A stretch of 64,000 nucleotides of DNA. It comes from Eurosta solidaginis. Lineage: Eukaryota; Arthropoda; Insecta; Diptera; Tephritidae. The position numbers were made by a program, and so were the translations under genes. Where the stretch lies: NCBI RefSeq assembly GCF_040869045.1, contig NC_090319.1, positions 268,724,897-268,788,896 on the forward strand. Reading direction: 5' to 3'. The notes beneath the pieces are model-generated. The model was not told where the DNA came from. It did not search any database and saw only the letters and a list, made by a program, of their open reading frames with translations. Positions 21,959 to 33,187 of this stretch are shown here, in pieces. The number at the start of each line of letters is the position of its first letter. Position 1 is the first letter of the stretch.

Positions 21959-23635
21959 ACCCCTGTGGGCTAGGGGAAAGAATATACCCACGGTAGGTAT
22001 ACCTGTAGTAAAAGGCGACCATAATACCATGGGTACCCAATCCATGAGTAAGGTGTTTTACTCGAAAGGTAGCAGGGTGGACGCGGGTATCACCCTGTGG
22101 GACCCTACGCATGGTCCTTATAAAAACTGATACCGCGGGACAGGAGAAGCCAGTGTGATCTGATGCACGGCATCGAACGATGCTTTTTACTCAGGTCTCA
22201 CCTCCTGTCCTGGGATGGCCCCTTGTGGGAGTATCGCGGGGGTTGTGGTTTCAAATAGAGTTCACTTATGACACACGCTCTAAGTAGACTTGTTTTCCCT
22301 TGGGCCTTGGGGACAGAAGCCCAAGGGAATTCGGCCTCATGCTTGCCACAGCAATCCCAAATTTCATTGAGAAACTGACCCTGAGGGGCAGATGAAAGAG
22401 TTGGTCACATCCCATAATTGTGGCAACCGAAGAAAAATGGTGACGAAAGATGGTGAAGAAACGCATGTCTATCGTCAGCCGAAAAACAATCGATAATTGT
22501 ACGAGTGGGCCGGTGCTCATCTCGTCTTTTGAGATGTTTGAGGCTGCTTTAGACTGCGTAAGCGAATAGGAGGCGTTCGCGGAATGGATGGCCACATCCA
22601 AAAATGTGGCAGATTTAACTTTGTTAAATCACTGCAGTGTGGCGAGCTGCTGATGCAAAGATATTGCTGGGGCGGGAAAGCCCCCCAACACAGGTCTATG
22701 GTAGAAAAGGTTGGCCACAGCCCTAAATTGTGGAATAAAATGGAAGCGTAATAGAAGATAATGAGGAAGATTATACAACGAAGCGAGTTATTAGAAGTTG
22801 TATACCACAGTAGCAAATAACGATGAATATGTGGGCATATATAAAGTAGCAAATAATGCAGAACAAAGTTGCATAAAACTGAATAGAACGTTTAGCTGGG
22901 TTCAGTTGCAACATGATCTTAAACGCACAAGTACTTGTGACTAGCGAGATGTGTCTTGTTGCGCAAGTGGTTTAGTACCATGATTAGTGAAGATGTATCT
23001 TGTGAGTGTTTGTGTCGTAATTACTTGTGAGCATCACTGTCTGTTGCCTTAACAACAGATAGTTTTATTCACAAGGAATTATATGACACTCTCTCTCTAT
23101 GGAACATTTAAGTAGCTATTCAGTAAGGAAAGACACTTGCGCTGACAGATTACATCGGTAATTGGTTCACGGCGAACGGCGTTTTTGATCATAACATGTG
23201 GTGCATAGCGTTGGGGGGAGGTGCCGCCCTCAAGCAATGTCTGAGCAAAATCGGCTCCGTCGTTAACAATGTATTATACGTTGTTGTAACACTTCAGGAC
23301 AGAAAAGGTTGGTCACATTTCTAAATTGCGACAAAACACAATATCTCAATCTGATTAACTTGTTAATCAGATATCGAGATATCCAAATCAATGAAAGAGG
23401 GAACTGAGGCAAGCACGGTACTCGCGGTGGAGTTGCCGTGCAACCGGGTGCCATTACCCGAAAATGGAAGGGGAGGATGGATAGTCCTCCTCGGCCAAAC
23501 CAAGGCTGGTTGACTTGAACACCCCAGCTCACCGATTGGTACCAACTTGTTGGGCCGAAGATCAACGGACATTGATCTGTGTTTTACACCGGAGGTAGGT
23601 CTTCTAAGACAGGGACCCCTGTAAGCACTCATCGA
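21959..23635. mobile_element. 1.68-kb insertion with 14-bp target duplication, family unknown
   Basis: Flanked by CTGTCTAATGCATT (21945-21958) and CTGTCTAATTCATT (23636-23649), which differ at one base. The uninterrupted sequence in units 1 and 3 shows this is a clean insertion into the header. A 14-bp duplication suits a non-LTR retroelement. The left part has GGTAGGTATACCTGTAGTAA, AAGGCGACCATAATACCATG and ACCTCCTGTCCTGGGATGGC, a layout I associate with 5' leaders of fly non-LTR elements. No reverse transcriptase or other known domain is present. A GGCCACA..TGTGG hairpin phrase recurs four times (about 22404, 22589, 22711, 23309). Confidence 0.65.
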
Positions 23636-23699
23636 CTGTCTAATTCATTTTATTTTTGTTATTGAGTAAAAAAAAAGAACTAAATGAGCTGATAACCTG

Positions 23700-25335
23700 A
23701 TAGGTTCCCAAATGATCCCGAAATTATCCAGAAAAAGCTACGAAATGACCCCCACGCTATCGCGGACGGATCCCGAAAACCATCCAGAAATGCCCCGAAA
23801 GGGTCTCCAAAAATTCCCGGAATAGTCCCAAAAAACCCGAAATGACAACGACACGATTCTAGACGTATCCAGAGAACCACACAGAAATGATCCCTGAAGG
23901 TGTTCCAAAATGATCCCGAAAAGGTTCCGAAATGACCCTGACGGGCTCCCTGGCGGATCTCAAAACCCATCCAGAAAATATCCAGGAAGGGTCCCTAAAT
24001 TATCCCGACATACTCCCAGAAAAAGTTCCGAAATGGCTCCGAGGGGATCCACGACGGATCACGAAAACCATACAGAAATGATTCCGGAAGGGTCCCAAAA
24101 TGATCCCGAAATAGTCCGGAAATGACCCAGATGGGATCCCGCACAGATCCAGAAATGATCCCGGAAGGGTCCAAAAAATATCCCGGAAAAGTAACAAAAA
24201 ATCCCGAAATGGCTCCTACGGCATCCCGGACTGGTCCAGAAATGATCTCGGAAGGGTCCCCAAATAATCCCAAAATGGTCCCGAAATGACCCTGATGGAT
24301 CCGGCAAACCATCAAGAAATTATGCCGGAAGGGTCCCTAAATGATCCCGATATAAAACAGAAAAAGTCAAGAATCGACCCCTAGAGGATCCCCAAATGAT
24401 CCAGTATTAGCCCCGAAAAGGTCCCGAAATGACCCCGACGGGACGCCGGACGAATCCCAAAAACCATCCAGAAATGATGCCGGAAGGGACCTCAAATGAT
24501 CCCGAAAAAGCCCCGCAATTATTCCGACGGGATCCTGAACGGATACCGAAAACCATGCAGAAGTGATGCCGGAAAGGTCCTCAAATGATCACCTAATAGT
24601 CCCCAAATGACCCTGACGGCATCCCGGACAGATCCCGAAATCCATCCTGAACTGATCTTGGGAGGGTCCCAAAATGATCCCGAAAAAGTCTCGGAAAAGT
24701 CCAGAAATTAACTTGACGGGATCCCGGACGAATCCTGAAAACCAATCTTAAATGTTGCCGAAAAAGTCTCGGAATGACCCTGATGGGACCGCGAAAGGAT
24801 CCCGAAAACTATCCAGAAATGATGCCGGAAAGGTCCTCAAATGATCTCCTAATAGTTCCGAAAAAACCCTGACGGGATCCCGAACGGATCCCGACAACTA
24901 TCCAGAAATGATACCGAAAGGGCCCGCAAATTATCCCGTATTAGTCGAGAAAAAGTCCCGAAATGACCAAGACGGGATGCCGGACGAATCCCAAAAACCA
25001 TCCAGAAATGATGCCGGAAGGGACCCCAAATGATCCCCAAAAAGTCCCGCAATTATTCGGACGGGATCCTGAACGGATACCGAAAACCATGCAGAAGTGA
25101 TGCCGGAAAGGTCCTCAAGTGATCACCTAATAGTCCCAAAATGACCCTGACGGCATCCCGGACAGATCCCGAAATCCATCCAGAAATGATATTGGGAGGG
25201 CCCCAAAATGATCCCGAAAACGTCTCGGAAAAGTCCAGAAATTACCTTGACGGGATCCCAGACAAATCCCGAAAACCATCCAGTAACGATGCCGGAAGGG
25301 ATCCCAAATGATTCCGAAAGAGTCCCGCAATGATA
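23700..25335. repeat. ~89-bp satellite array, unit 4 (about 18 monomers)
   Basis: Same monomer and higher-order marker as unit 3. It ends abruptly at GTCCCGCAATGATATG, where AT-rich unrelated sequence begins. Confidence 0.9.
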
Positions 25336-26322
25336 TGTATAGAAAATAAAGAAACCAAAGCAGCTAAAGTTAATGCAAATTCCTGACCTAGGCTAAGGTA
25401 TTATGTACATATGCATATATATAGGTCAAAGCTTGCATACGTATATATGTAAAGAGAAGAATATGATAGTTTTTTTTTTTTGTTTTTTTTTTTTTTTTGT
25501 GTTTTTTTTCTTCGTTTTCTCACTCACCTGATCTCAGCACTTCAGCATTGTAGGTACCTTCAAGCTGGGGGAGACCTGTGAGGGAGGAAAATTTTACATA
25601 CATATGTCTCTTCCTACTCTTACAAATACCATACGTTCATTGCCTAAGTAAGGCTCAATGGAATTTTGCAACCGACTCCACGCTCACTCACTCGCGGCAG
25701 CTGGCGTCGAGTGGGTTACGAAACTGCGTGGCCCAAAAAAAAATACCAAGGGAACGAAAAAAAATCACACAAAAAAAGTATGTGTCATAAAAAATTGCTT
25801 ACGAAAAAAATTATTATTAGGAGCTCGAATCTAAAAATGGGTGGAGATAAAATTGTTTGAAAAGAAGGAAAAAAAATGACAAAGAAATATATCAAAAAAC
25901 TAAAACCCGAAAGCTAGCTTAGAAGCCAACAAGAATGTGCTTACGTGCTTCAAAAAAATTTTGAAATTAACAAATGGTTATATGCGGCAAAAATTAAAAA
26001 AATTATGTGTTCCCTCGGCCCTCCTTGGCCTTTGGTGGTGGTGACGTTGCTGGTGTTGCTGTCGGCGTTGCTGCTGGTGGCGATGCTGTCGCTGCTGCTG
26101 ACGTTGGCTGGCTTCCTCTGTTGAAAGTTGGCGTTGGTGTGGGCGCTGGCTTTCGTTCAGTTAATACTTCTGCCTGCCGGCCACGATCACTCTCTAGCCT
26201 GGAAGTTTCTCTCTCTTTCTCTCGTTCTCTCTCTTTCCCTGCTCTCTATGACATTCCACGGCAATCCAGTGCGCTACATATGTCGCTGGAATATATGTGT
26301 TCCAAAATTTCCAATCACTCCC
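25336..26322. other. AT-rich spacer with poly(T) and a GCTG-rich tract; no gene seen
   Basis: Poly(T) run at about 25471-25510. A GTTGCTG/GCTGCTG-rich stretch lies at 26036-26115, and CTCTCTCTTTCTCT at about 26208-26240. Open frames here are low-complexity. Nothing recognised. Confidence 0.5.
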
Positions 26323-27676
26323 TTAACCCTGCCTTCATAACGTTATTTTGTATCCCTTAATTCATAACGATACGTCCGCCAGGCGTATACTGTTTAAGGA
26401 CATCACCTGATGGTTAATGAGTACATATAAAAAAAATCATCATGCTTCAGATATTTCAATGTTATTTTTTTAATAAAAGTAATTTTTATAAAAAGCAATT
26501 GCTTATTTTAATACTTTTTTTTTTTAGTTTTATTGTCATCCAAAAATCAACAAAAAAGCCAGTATTCTTTGCGGGGAACTAAAAGTTTCTTTAAAAACTA
26601 AAATAACAATTTTTTAAATAACTCAGTAAGTTACCAATAATTCATTTATACAATATTAATTCATAAAAGTACAATTTTAACATTCTCTATACATGAGTTG
26701 CAAATAATACTTTTATGTTCGTTGCATACGGGCTTTGAACATTTCGTACAAGTCATTTTAGACATACGTCGAATTTTTGATGGGCAGAATGTACATACTC
26801 AGTAGATGACAGGTGGTTGTCTTTTAGTAAGGCAGATAGAGTAGGTATTCCAAAAAAGGAACGAATTTCCATTGAACTTGTATCTCCAAACGTTTTATTT
26901 GTCATGTTAGTTCCACGTTTTAGAGATATTTCAACATTTGTCCACTGCGTAATTTCGGATATTATTTAATCCGTGAAAAAGGCATCAAAACACGAGATAG
27001 ATTCGCAGAAAGACTTCCATTCTCAGGTAGGAGGACCTCTGGCTGTTCGAACGATGTTCAAAAGACATCTCTCTTCCAGCATTTCCTCCCTTTGAAGTAG
27101 TCCAGCAATATTGGCTTCTACTTCGTATTGTGGGCTTAGGTACTACAATTATGCACTTATCGCAGGTCCGTGTGTCATTTAAGGCTTCATGTGGCTCATC
27201 CACGTCTGGTTGTGTATTCTCGATACTATCTTCTTCATCAACATTTTCATCTTCTGTGTCACTCCAAACAACATCTTCTAATAACTCGTCTTCTACTTCA
27301 CTATCCTCTTCCGAGGAACTATAGTCCCTGGAAAGGTTTTCCAGGTACTTAGCGATTTGCATGTCGTCTAGTCCTTGACTTCTTACTACTTTTGAGTTAA
27401 AATTTCTACGACGATGGCCTAGGTACCTTAATTTTAAAATAAATTTAAAGCGTAAAAGTAACACAAATCATAACGATACGTCTCTCAAGCGTATGTAACA
27501 TCCATATTTCATGAAATACGAAACTCCCTCTGCAAAATCAACCACCACTGCAAAGCTGTGAGTAACGACAGAGATAAATGTAAGTATGAGTTTCCTGAGA
27601 CAGCAATTGTAAGAGGGAGACCAAAAACAAAAAATGTGATACGCCTCGCAGACGTACGTTACGAAAGCAGGGTTAA
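26323..27676 (-). mobile_element. Internally deleted piggyBac-like element with TTAA target duplication
   Basis: TTAA at 26323-26326 and 27673-27676 bracket inverted ends CCCTGCCTTCATAACG (26327) and, from the right, CCCTGCTTTCGTAACG. Inside each end is a near-palindromic sub-terminal motif of the type ATACG...CGTAT (ATACGTCCGCCAGGCGTAT at 26369; a partner at about 27638). A second copy, ATACGTCTCTCAAGCGTAT, lies at 27476. Transposase remnants are on the minus strand. Structure and TTAA specificity are diagnostic of the piggyBac superfamily. Confidence 0.88.
26690..27464 (-). pseudogene. piggyBac-type transposase remnant
   Basis: Reading from 27464: a short basic start, then an acidic N-terminal region (DYSSSEEDSEVEDELLEDV, WSDTEDENVDEED), the usual piggyBac front end. 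Out of frame, at about 26975-26775, is the opening of the DDE region (ITQWTNVEISLKRG, then EIRSFFGIPTLSALLKDNHL). Directly after it, at about 26757-26690, comes the C-terminal Cys-rich finger (TCTKCSKPVCNEHKS .. CNSC). The central catalytic region with the conserved Asp residues is missing. The copy therefore lost its core but kept both ends, as in piggyBac-derived non-autonomous elements. Confidence 0.8.
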
Positions 27677-28939
27677 AAGATGGTTTAAAATGCGGCTAAG
27701 TACGTACCTTAGCCCCTTCTTGGTCGTGCCACAAAATCTATAAAAGAAACAAGAAACAAAAAAAAAACGAAAAATTGTCTACAAGCTGAATATCATGTCT
27801 CGTTGTTTCCTTTATTGCTTCCTGCACCTATGTATGTATACCCAGCCATATCCTATCTTTCCAATCCCAATTGGCACATAATGCAGTAAGTATGGACACA
27901 CATACATATATGCATGCAATAAAGCAAACCAAAGAAAAAGGTCTTTCTTTCTGTTTTCACCTTCTAATCTCATTTCAACTTCAAATTTTTTCCAAATCAA
28001 TTACGTTTTGTCCTTTTAACTAATTTCTACTTAATTTTATAGCGTTTTCTTTTCTTTAAAAAATGTTGCCCTCATGTTGCCCTCTTAAATTTTAACTTTG
28101 GATATAGCCACCTGCCGCGATGCAAAATAGCTCTTCTTCGTAGCTAATGGACCCCTTTTCTTATTCGAGGAAAAATATTTTGTGAAAAGAACAAACAAAC
28201 TCGCAAGAGGGCTGGGAAAAGCCAACAGGGTGACACTATTTTCAGAAAAGAAAACTCCATTAATTTAATTCGGATTTTTACTTTAATTTAAATTAACTTC
28301 TGCTACTCAAAAATTCAAACTCAAAACAAATTCTGATTAATAAAATTGTTTTCTGTTTTAATTTTTTTTTGGGTTTATTTATTTTTTTTTTTTACACCCA
28401 TTTTATTTTAAATAATTTCCAAAAATTTCAATTTTTTTCTACCTATTTATTTTTCTATTCATTTAATTTTTTATTCAATTTTAGCCTACATTTTAAAGAG
28501 ATTATTTTATTTTCCACTTATGTTTAATACAAAAAAAATCTTTAGATTAGGTTTAAGTTGAAGAAAAATTTGCTAAATTTTAATTTATGTCAACTGAGGG
28601 AATAATTTATATAATTTTACCGTGGCGAAAAATAATATTGCTGAAGTTCAACGGTCTGCAAAAAAATTATTTTGCGTCATTTGAGATCAAGGTATATTTT
28701 AATGATTTTTACATTTATTGCAAAAGGGAAACTTCGCTCAACTTACGAGTACAAAAAGAGGTAAATAAAAATGGGAAAAATGCTGTTCATTTAAATTTTA
28801 CATAAAAATTTCCTTTTCGTTGTTGGTTAGCTTGTACTTTACAATTGTGCAGCTTGAACGGAATTGAAACCGTTTTCAGAAAACTACGGGATTTTTTTTT
28901 TTTTTAATGAAAAATTTTTTTTTTTCACTTGACCGGCGC
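27677..28939. other. AT-rich spacer; no gene seen
   Basis: Long A- and T-runs and no domain-bearing frame. The open frame at 27558-27743 begins inside the piggyBac end and is not supported. Confidence 0.5.
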
Positions 28940-29190
28940 TACCCTGCAAAAATCGTGGGATCATGTGGTCCACTGGAGTACTTATCATTATACTCCACTG
29001 TAATGCAGCAATGGACCAACTCATGTTTCTACACGAACATATTGTAAGCCGATCATTGCTTGTTTTTAACGATTGTAATCACTACACGATGTTTATTGGA
29101 CTGTGGGTACTCCATGGATTACTCTGATGTAATGCGGAGCTGGAGTATATGGTCCAGTCCTAGGACATCGCAATGTTAATTGGACCATAT

Positions 29191-32022
29191 TTTTATACTC
29201 AGTTGAGCAGAGCTCACAGAGTATATTAAGTTTGATTGGATAACGGTTGGTTGTACATATATAAAGGAATCGAGATAGATATAGACTTCCATATATCAAA
29301 ATAATCAGGATCGAAAAAAAATTTGATTAAGCCATGTCCGTCCGTCCGTCCGTCCGTCCGTCCGTTAACACGATAACTTGAGTAAATTTTGAGGTATCTT
29401 GATGAAATTTGGTATGTAGGTTACTGAGCACTCATCTCAGATCGCTATTTAAAATGAACGATATCGGACTATAACCACGCCCACTTTTTCGATATCGAAA
29501 ATTTCGAAAAACCGAAAAAGTGCGATAATTCATTACAAAAGTCCGATAAAGCGACGAAACTTTGTAGATGAGTTGAACTGATGACGCAAAATATAAAATT
29601 AGTAAAATTTTGGGCAATGGGCGTGGCACCGCCCACTTTTTAAAGAAGGTAATTTAAAAATTTTGCAAGCTGTAATTTGGCAGTCGTTGAAGATATCATG
29701 ATGAAATTTGGCAGGAACGTTACTCTTATTACTGTATGTACGCTTAATAAAAATTAGCAAAATGGGCGAAATCGGTTGATGCCACGCCCAGTTTTTATAC
29801 ACAGTCGTCCGTCTGTCCTTCCGCATGGCCGTTAACACGATAACTTGAGCAAAAATCTTTATATCTTTACTAAACTCAGTTCACGTACTTATCTGAACCC
29901 ACTTTACCTTGGTATGAAAAATGAACGAAATCCGACTATGACCACGCCCACTTTTTCGATATCGCAAATTGCGAAAAATGAAAAAAATGCCATAATTCTA
30001 TACCAAATACGAAAAAAGGAATGAAACATGGTAAGGTAATTTGATTGTTTATTGACGCGAAACATAACTTTAGAAAAAACTTTATAAAATGGTTGTGACA
30101 CCTACCATATTAAGTAGAGGAAAATGAAAAAGTTCTGCAGGGCGAAATAAAACACCCTAAAAATCTTGCCAGGTATTACATATATAAATAAATTAGCGGT
30201 ATCCAACCGATAATGTTCTGGGTCACCCTAGTCCACATTTTGGTCGATATCTGGAAAACGCCTTCACATATACAACTACCACCACTCCCTTTTAAAACTC
30301 TCATTAATACCTTTAATTTGATACCCATATCGTACAAACTCATTCTAGAGTCACCCCCGGTTCACCTTTATGGCGATATCTCGAAAAGGCGTCCACCTAT
30401 AGAACTAAGCCCCACACCCTTTTAAAATACTCATTAACACCTTTCTTTTGATACCCATATTGTACAAACAAATTCTAGGGTCACCCCTGCTTCACCTTTA
30501 TGGCGATATCTCGAAACGGCGTCCACCTATGGAACTAAGGAATACTCCCTTTTAAAATACTCATTATCACCTTTCTTTTGATGCTCATATTGTACAAACA
30601 AATTCTAGGGCCACCCCTGGTCCACCTTTATGGCGATATCTCGAAAATGCGACCACCTATACAACAACCACCACTCCCTTTTAAAACCCTCATTAATACC
30701 TTTAATTTGATACCCATATCGTACAAACACATTCTAGAGTCACCCCTGGGCCACCTTTGTGGCGATATTCCGAAAAGGTGTCCACCTATAGAACTAAGCC
30801 CCACACCCTTTTAAAATACTCATTAACACCTTTCTTTTGATACGCATATTGTACAAACAAATTCTAGGGTCACCCCTGGTCCACCTTTATGGCGATATCT
30901 CGAAACGGCGTCCACCTATGGAACTAAGGATTACTCCCTTTTAAAATATTCATTAACAGCTTTCTTTTGATACCCATATTGTACAAACAAATTCTAGGGT
31001 CACCCCTGGTCCACCTTTATGGCGATATCTCGAAACGGCGTCCACCTATGGAACTAAGGATTACTCCCTTTTAAAATACTCATTAATACCTTTAATTTGA
31101 TATCCATATCGTACAAACGCATTCTAGAGTCACCCCTGGTCCACCTTTATGGCGATATTTCGAAAAGGCGACCACCTATACAACAACCACCACTCCCTTT
31201 TAAAATCCTCATTAATACCTTTTAATTTGATATCCATATCGTACAAACACATTCTAGGGTCACCCCTGGTCCACTTTTATGGCGATATTTCGAAACGGCA
31301 TCCACCTATAGAACTAAGGCCCACTCCCTTTTAAAATACTCATTAACACCATTCGTTTGATGCCCATATTGTACAAACAAATTCTAGGGTCACCCCTGGT
31401 CCACCTTTATGGCGATATCTTGAAACGGCGTCCACCTATGGAACTAAGGATTACTCCCTTTTAAAATACTCATTAACACCTTTCATTTGATACCCATATC
31501 GTACAAACGCATTCTAGAGTCACCCCTGGTCCACCTTTATGACGATATCTCGAAACGGCGTCCACCTATAGAACTAAGGCCCACCCCCTATTAAAATACT
31601 CATTAACACCTTTCGTTTGATGCCCATATTGTGCAAACGCATTCTAGAGTCACCCCTGGTCCATCTTTACGGCGATATCTCGAAAAGGCGTCCATCTATA
31701 GAACTTAGGTCCACGCCCTTTTAAAATACTCATTAATACCTTTCATTTGATACCCATATCGTACAAACGCATTCTAGAGTCAACCCTGATCCACCTTTAT
31801 GGCTATATCCCTAAATGGCGTCCACCTATAGAACTATGGCGCACTCCCTCATAAAATACTCTTTAATGCCTTTCATTTGATACACATGTCATACAAACAC
31901 ATTCCAGGGTTTCCCTCGGTTCATTTACCTACATGGTTATTTTCCCTTATGTTGTCACCATAGCTCTCAACTGAGTATGTAATGTTCGGTGACACCCGAA
32001 CTTAACCTTCCTTACTTGTTTT
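29191..32022 (+). mobile_element. DINE-1-like element, family B copy 2, complete
   Basis: 5' end TTTTATACTCAGTTGAGCAG. 3' end GCTCTCAACTGAGTATG, then a hairpin (GTTCGGTGACACCCGAAC), then TTAACCTTCCTTACTTGTTT. This is the order expected of Helentron-associated elements: 5' sub-terminal repeat, body, matching 3' sub-terminal repeat, stem-loop, end. The body has CCGTCCGT repeats, ACACGATAACTTGAGTAAAT and paired CACGCCCACTTTTTCG blocks, then the ~130-bp array. It has no protein-coding sequence and inserted into the TIR element around it. Confidence 0.78.
30190..31940. repeat. ~130-bp tandem array in family B copy 2 (about 13 units)
   Basis: Unit phrases: TTTGATACCCATATCGTACA, AACACATTCTAGAGTCACCC, CTGGTCCACCTTTATGGCGA, TATCTCGAAAAGGCGTCCAC, CTATAGAACTAAGGCCCACT, CCCTTTTAAAATACTCATTA. 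The CACCTTTA landmark falls at 30363, 30493, 30623, 30752 and 30882, a period of 129-130 bp. Confidence 0.93.
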
Positions 32023-32115
32023 GTATGAATTGTGGTTAATTTTGGAGCACTCGCTTTGTCCATAGCGAGTACACCATACATGCATGCATGGAGTACTCGC
32101 GATTTTTGCAGGGTA

Positions 32116-32570
32116 TACTTTACTTTAGCTTTTCCGCGGCACGCCCACGCACTTTAAATCCAACTTTTGCAATGATTTTCTGACCTTCAGCTCGATCGTG
32201 CGCATACCCCAATTCGTATCTAAACGGAATTTCCTACCACTTTCACTCAATTCACATCCACGCATGTGCAGTTGCATTTCGTTTTTGCGCATGCACACAT
32301 TAATATCTGCACATGTAGGCCTTCTTCCACTAATGTTGCGCAACACGCGCAGATACCTGGTTGAGATATATTTTATCGATAATGGTGTAACGCAAGAACA
32401 AGTACGGTTGCCGGCGACATATGTATCTATGTATCTTAAAGCTAGCGTAACATATGCCAAGTTTCAACCTTGTAGCTTATTGGATAGTTACTTAAATTTC
32501 AATTACAAAGTTCGTGCCAGCCAGCCAACCAGCCATCCAACCAACCAGCCTGTCAAGTCAAGCTAAATAA
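32116..32570. other. Spacer between the TIR element and the 5-kb duplication; no gene seen
   Basis: Mixed sequence with CGCATGCACA-type words and a short CCAGCCAACCAGCCATCCAA tract (about 32518-32550). Two overlapping open frames of 111-122 codons have no recognisable domain and no exon signals. Confidence 0.4.
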
Positions 32571-33187
32571 AACCGTTTAAAAAATAGAAACTAGATTGAT
32601 GTGATTGCGCGCAGAAAAGCGGTATCATGGAAGTATGATATCTCTGACATCCCAGGGCATGTACACGCCTTTGTGAAGCAAAGAATGTGAGTGCAATGGA
32701 AGTTCGTCATTTATTGCTGCTCACTAATTTTATAACTAAAATCTGCTATTGAACTTATTCCATGGAATATAGAAATTCGAATTTGTTGGCACTTATTAAT
32801 ATATTTCCCGTTACTTAAGCACTTATATTGAAATATTATTGTTTCTGATTTCCATTTAAAAAATGTTATCAACAATTTTACTAAAAGTTAATATGCGGTT
32901 TTGCACTTACTACGACGACGTTACATTAACAACAGCAAAGTTTTTGCATACGCTTGTTATATAAAACGTTGTACAGTGGCAGAACATCATGTTAACCGTT
33001 CAACGATTGGCCTTGATTTTCTAATTACCGCCCAACGCCGTTAAGTATATGCAGATGTTGCTGTCTCATGCAACATAATAATTTGAAAAAGATTCTTCAT
33101 CAACAATCAACTAAGTACATAGACAAATTTGAAAATAGCAAGGCAAAAGTACAAAAAATTAAAGCTAGATCAGTTCGTTGCAAAAAG

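Larger units (their letters stand above)
21846..25335 (-). mobile_element. Helitron-like unit 4, interrupted and truncated
   Basis: Header at 21846-21958 and 23636-23700, split by a 1.7-kb insertion. The satellite (about 23700-25335) closely follows the first part of unit 3 (for example 17725-18450 against 23700-24430) and shows the higher-order marker at 24579 and 25113 (534 bp). It breaks off inside a monomer at about 25335, with no tail and no 5' end, so the unit is truncated there. Confidence 0.65.
28940..32115. mobile_element. TIR DNA element (CCCTGCAAAAATCG ends, TA duplication), split by a DINE-1-like insertion
   Basis: Left end TA/CCCTGCAAAAATCG at 28940-28955; right end is its exact reverse complement followed by TA at 32100-32115. 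Inner sequence also mirrors in part (GGAGTACT near 28974; GGAGTACTC near 32090). Without the inserted element (29191-32022) the element is only ~340 bp, so it is a non-autonomous MITE-like copy. TA duplication suggests a Tc1/mariner-like mover, but no transposase is present to confirm. Confidence 0.75.

Noticed and set aside
22266..22852. Two overlapping ~111-codon minus-strand frames in the 1.68-kb insertion
   Set aside because: No recognisable domain, no start context, and they cross the recurring hairpin words; not supported as genes.
27130..27352. Two plus-strand Ser-rich frames
   Set aside because: They are antisense shadows of the acidic N-terminal region of the piggyBac transposase.
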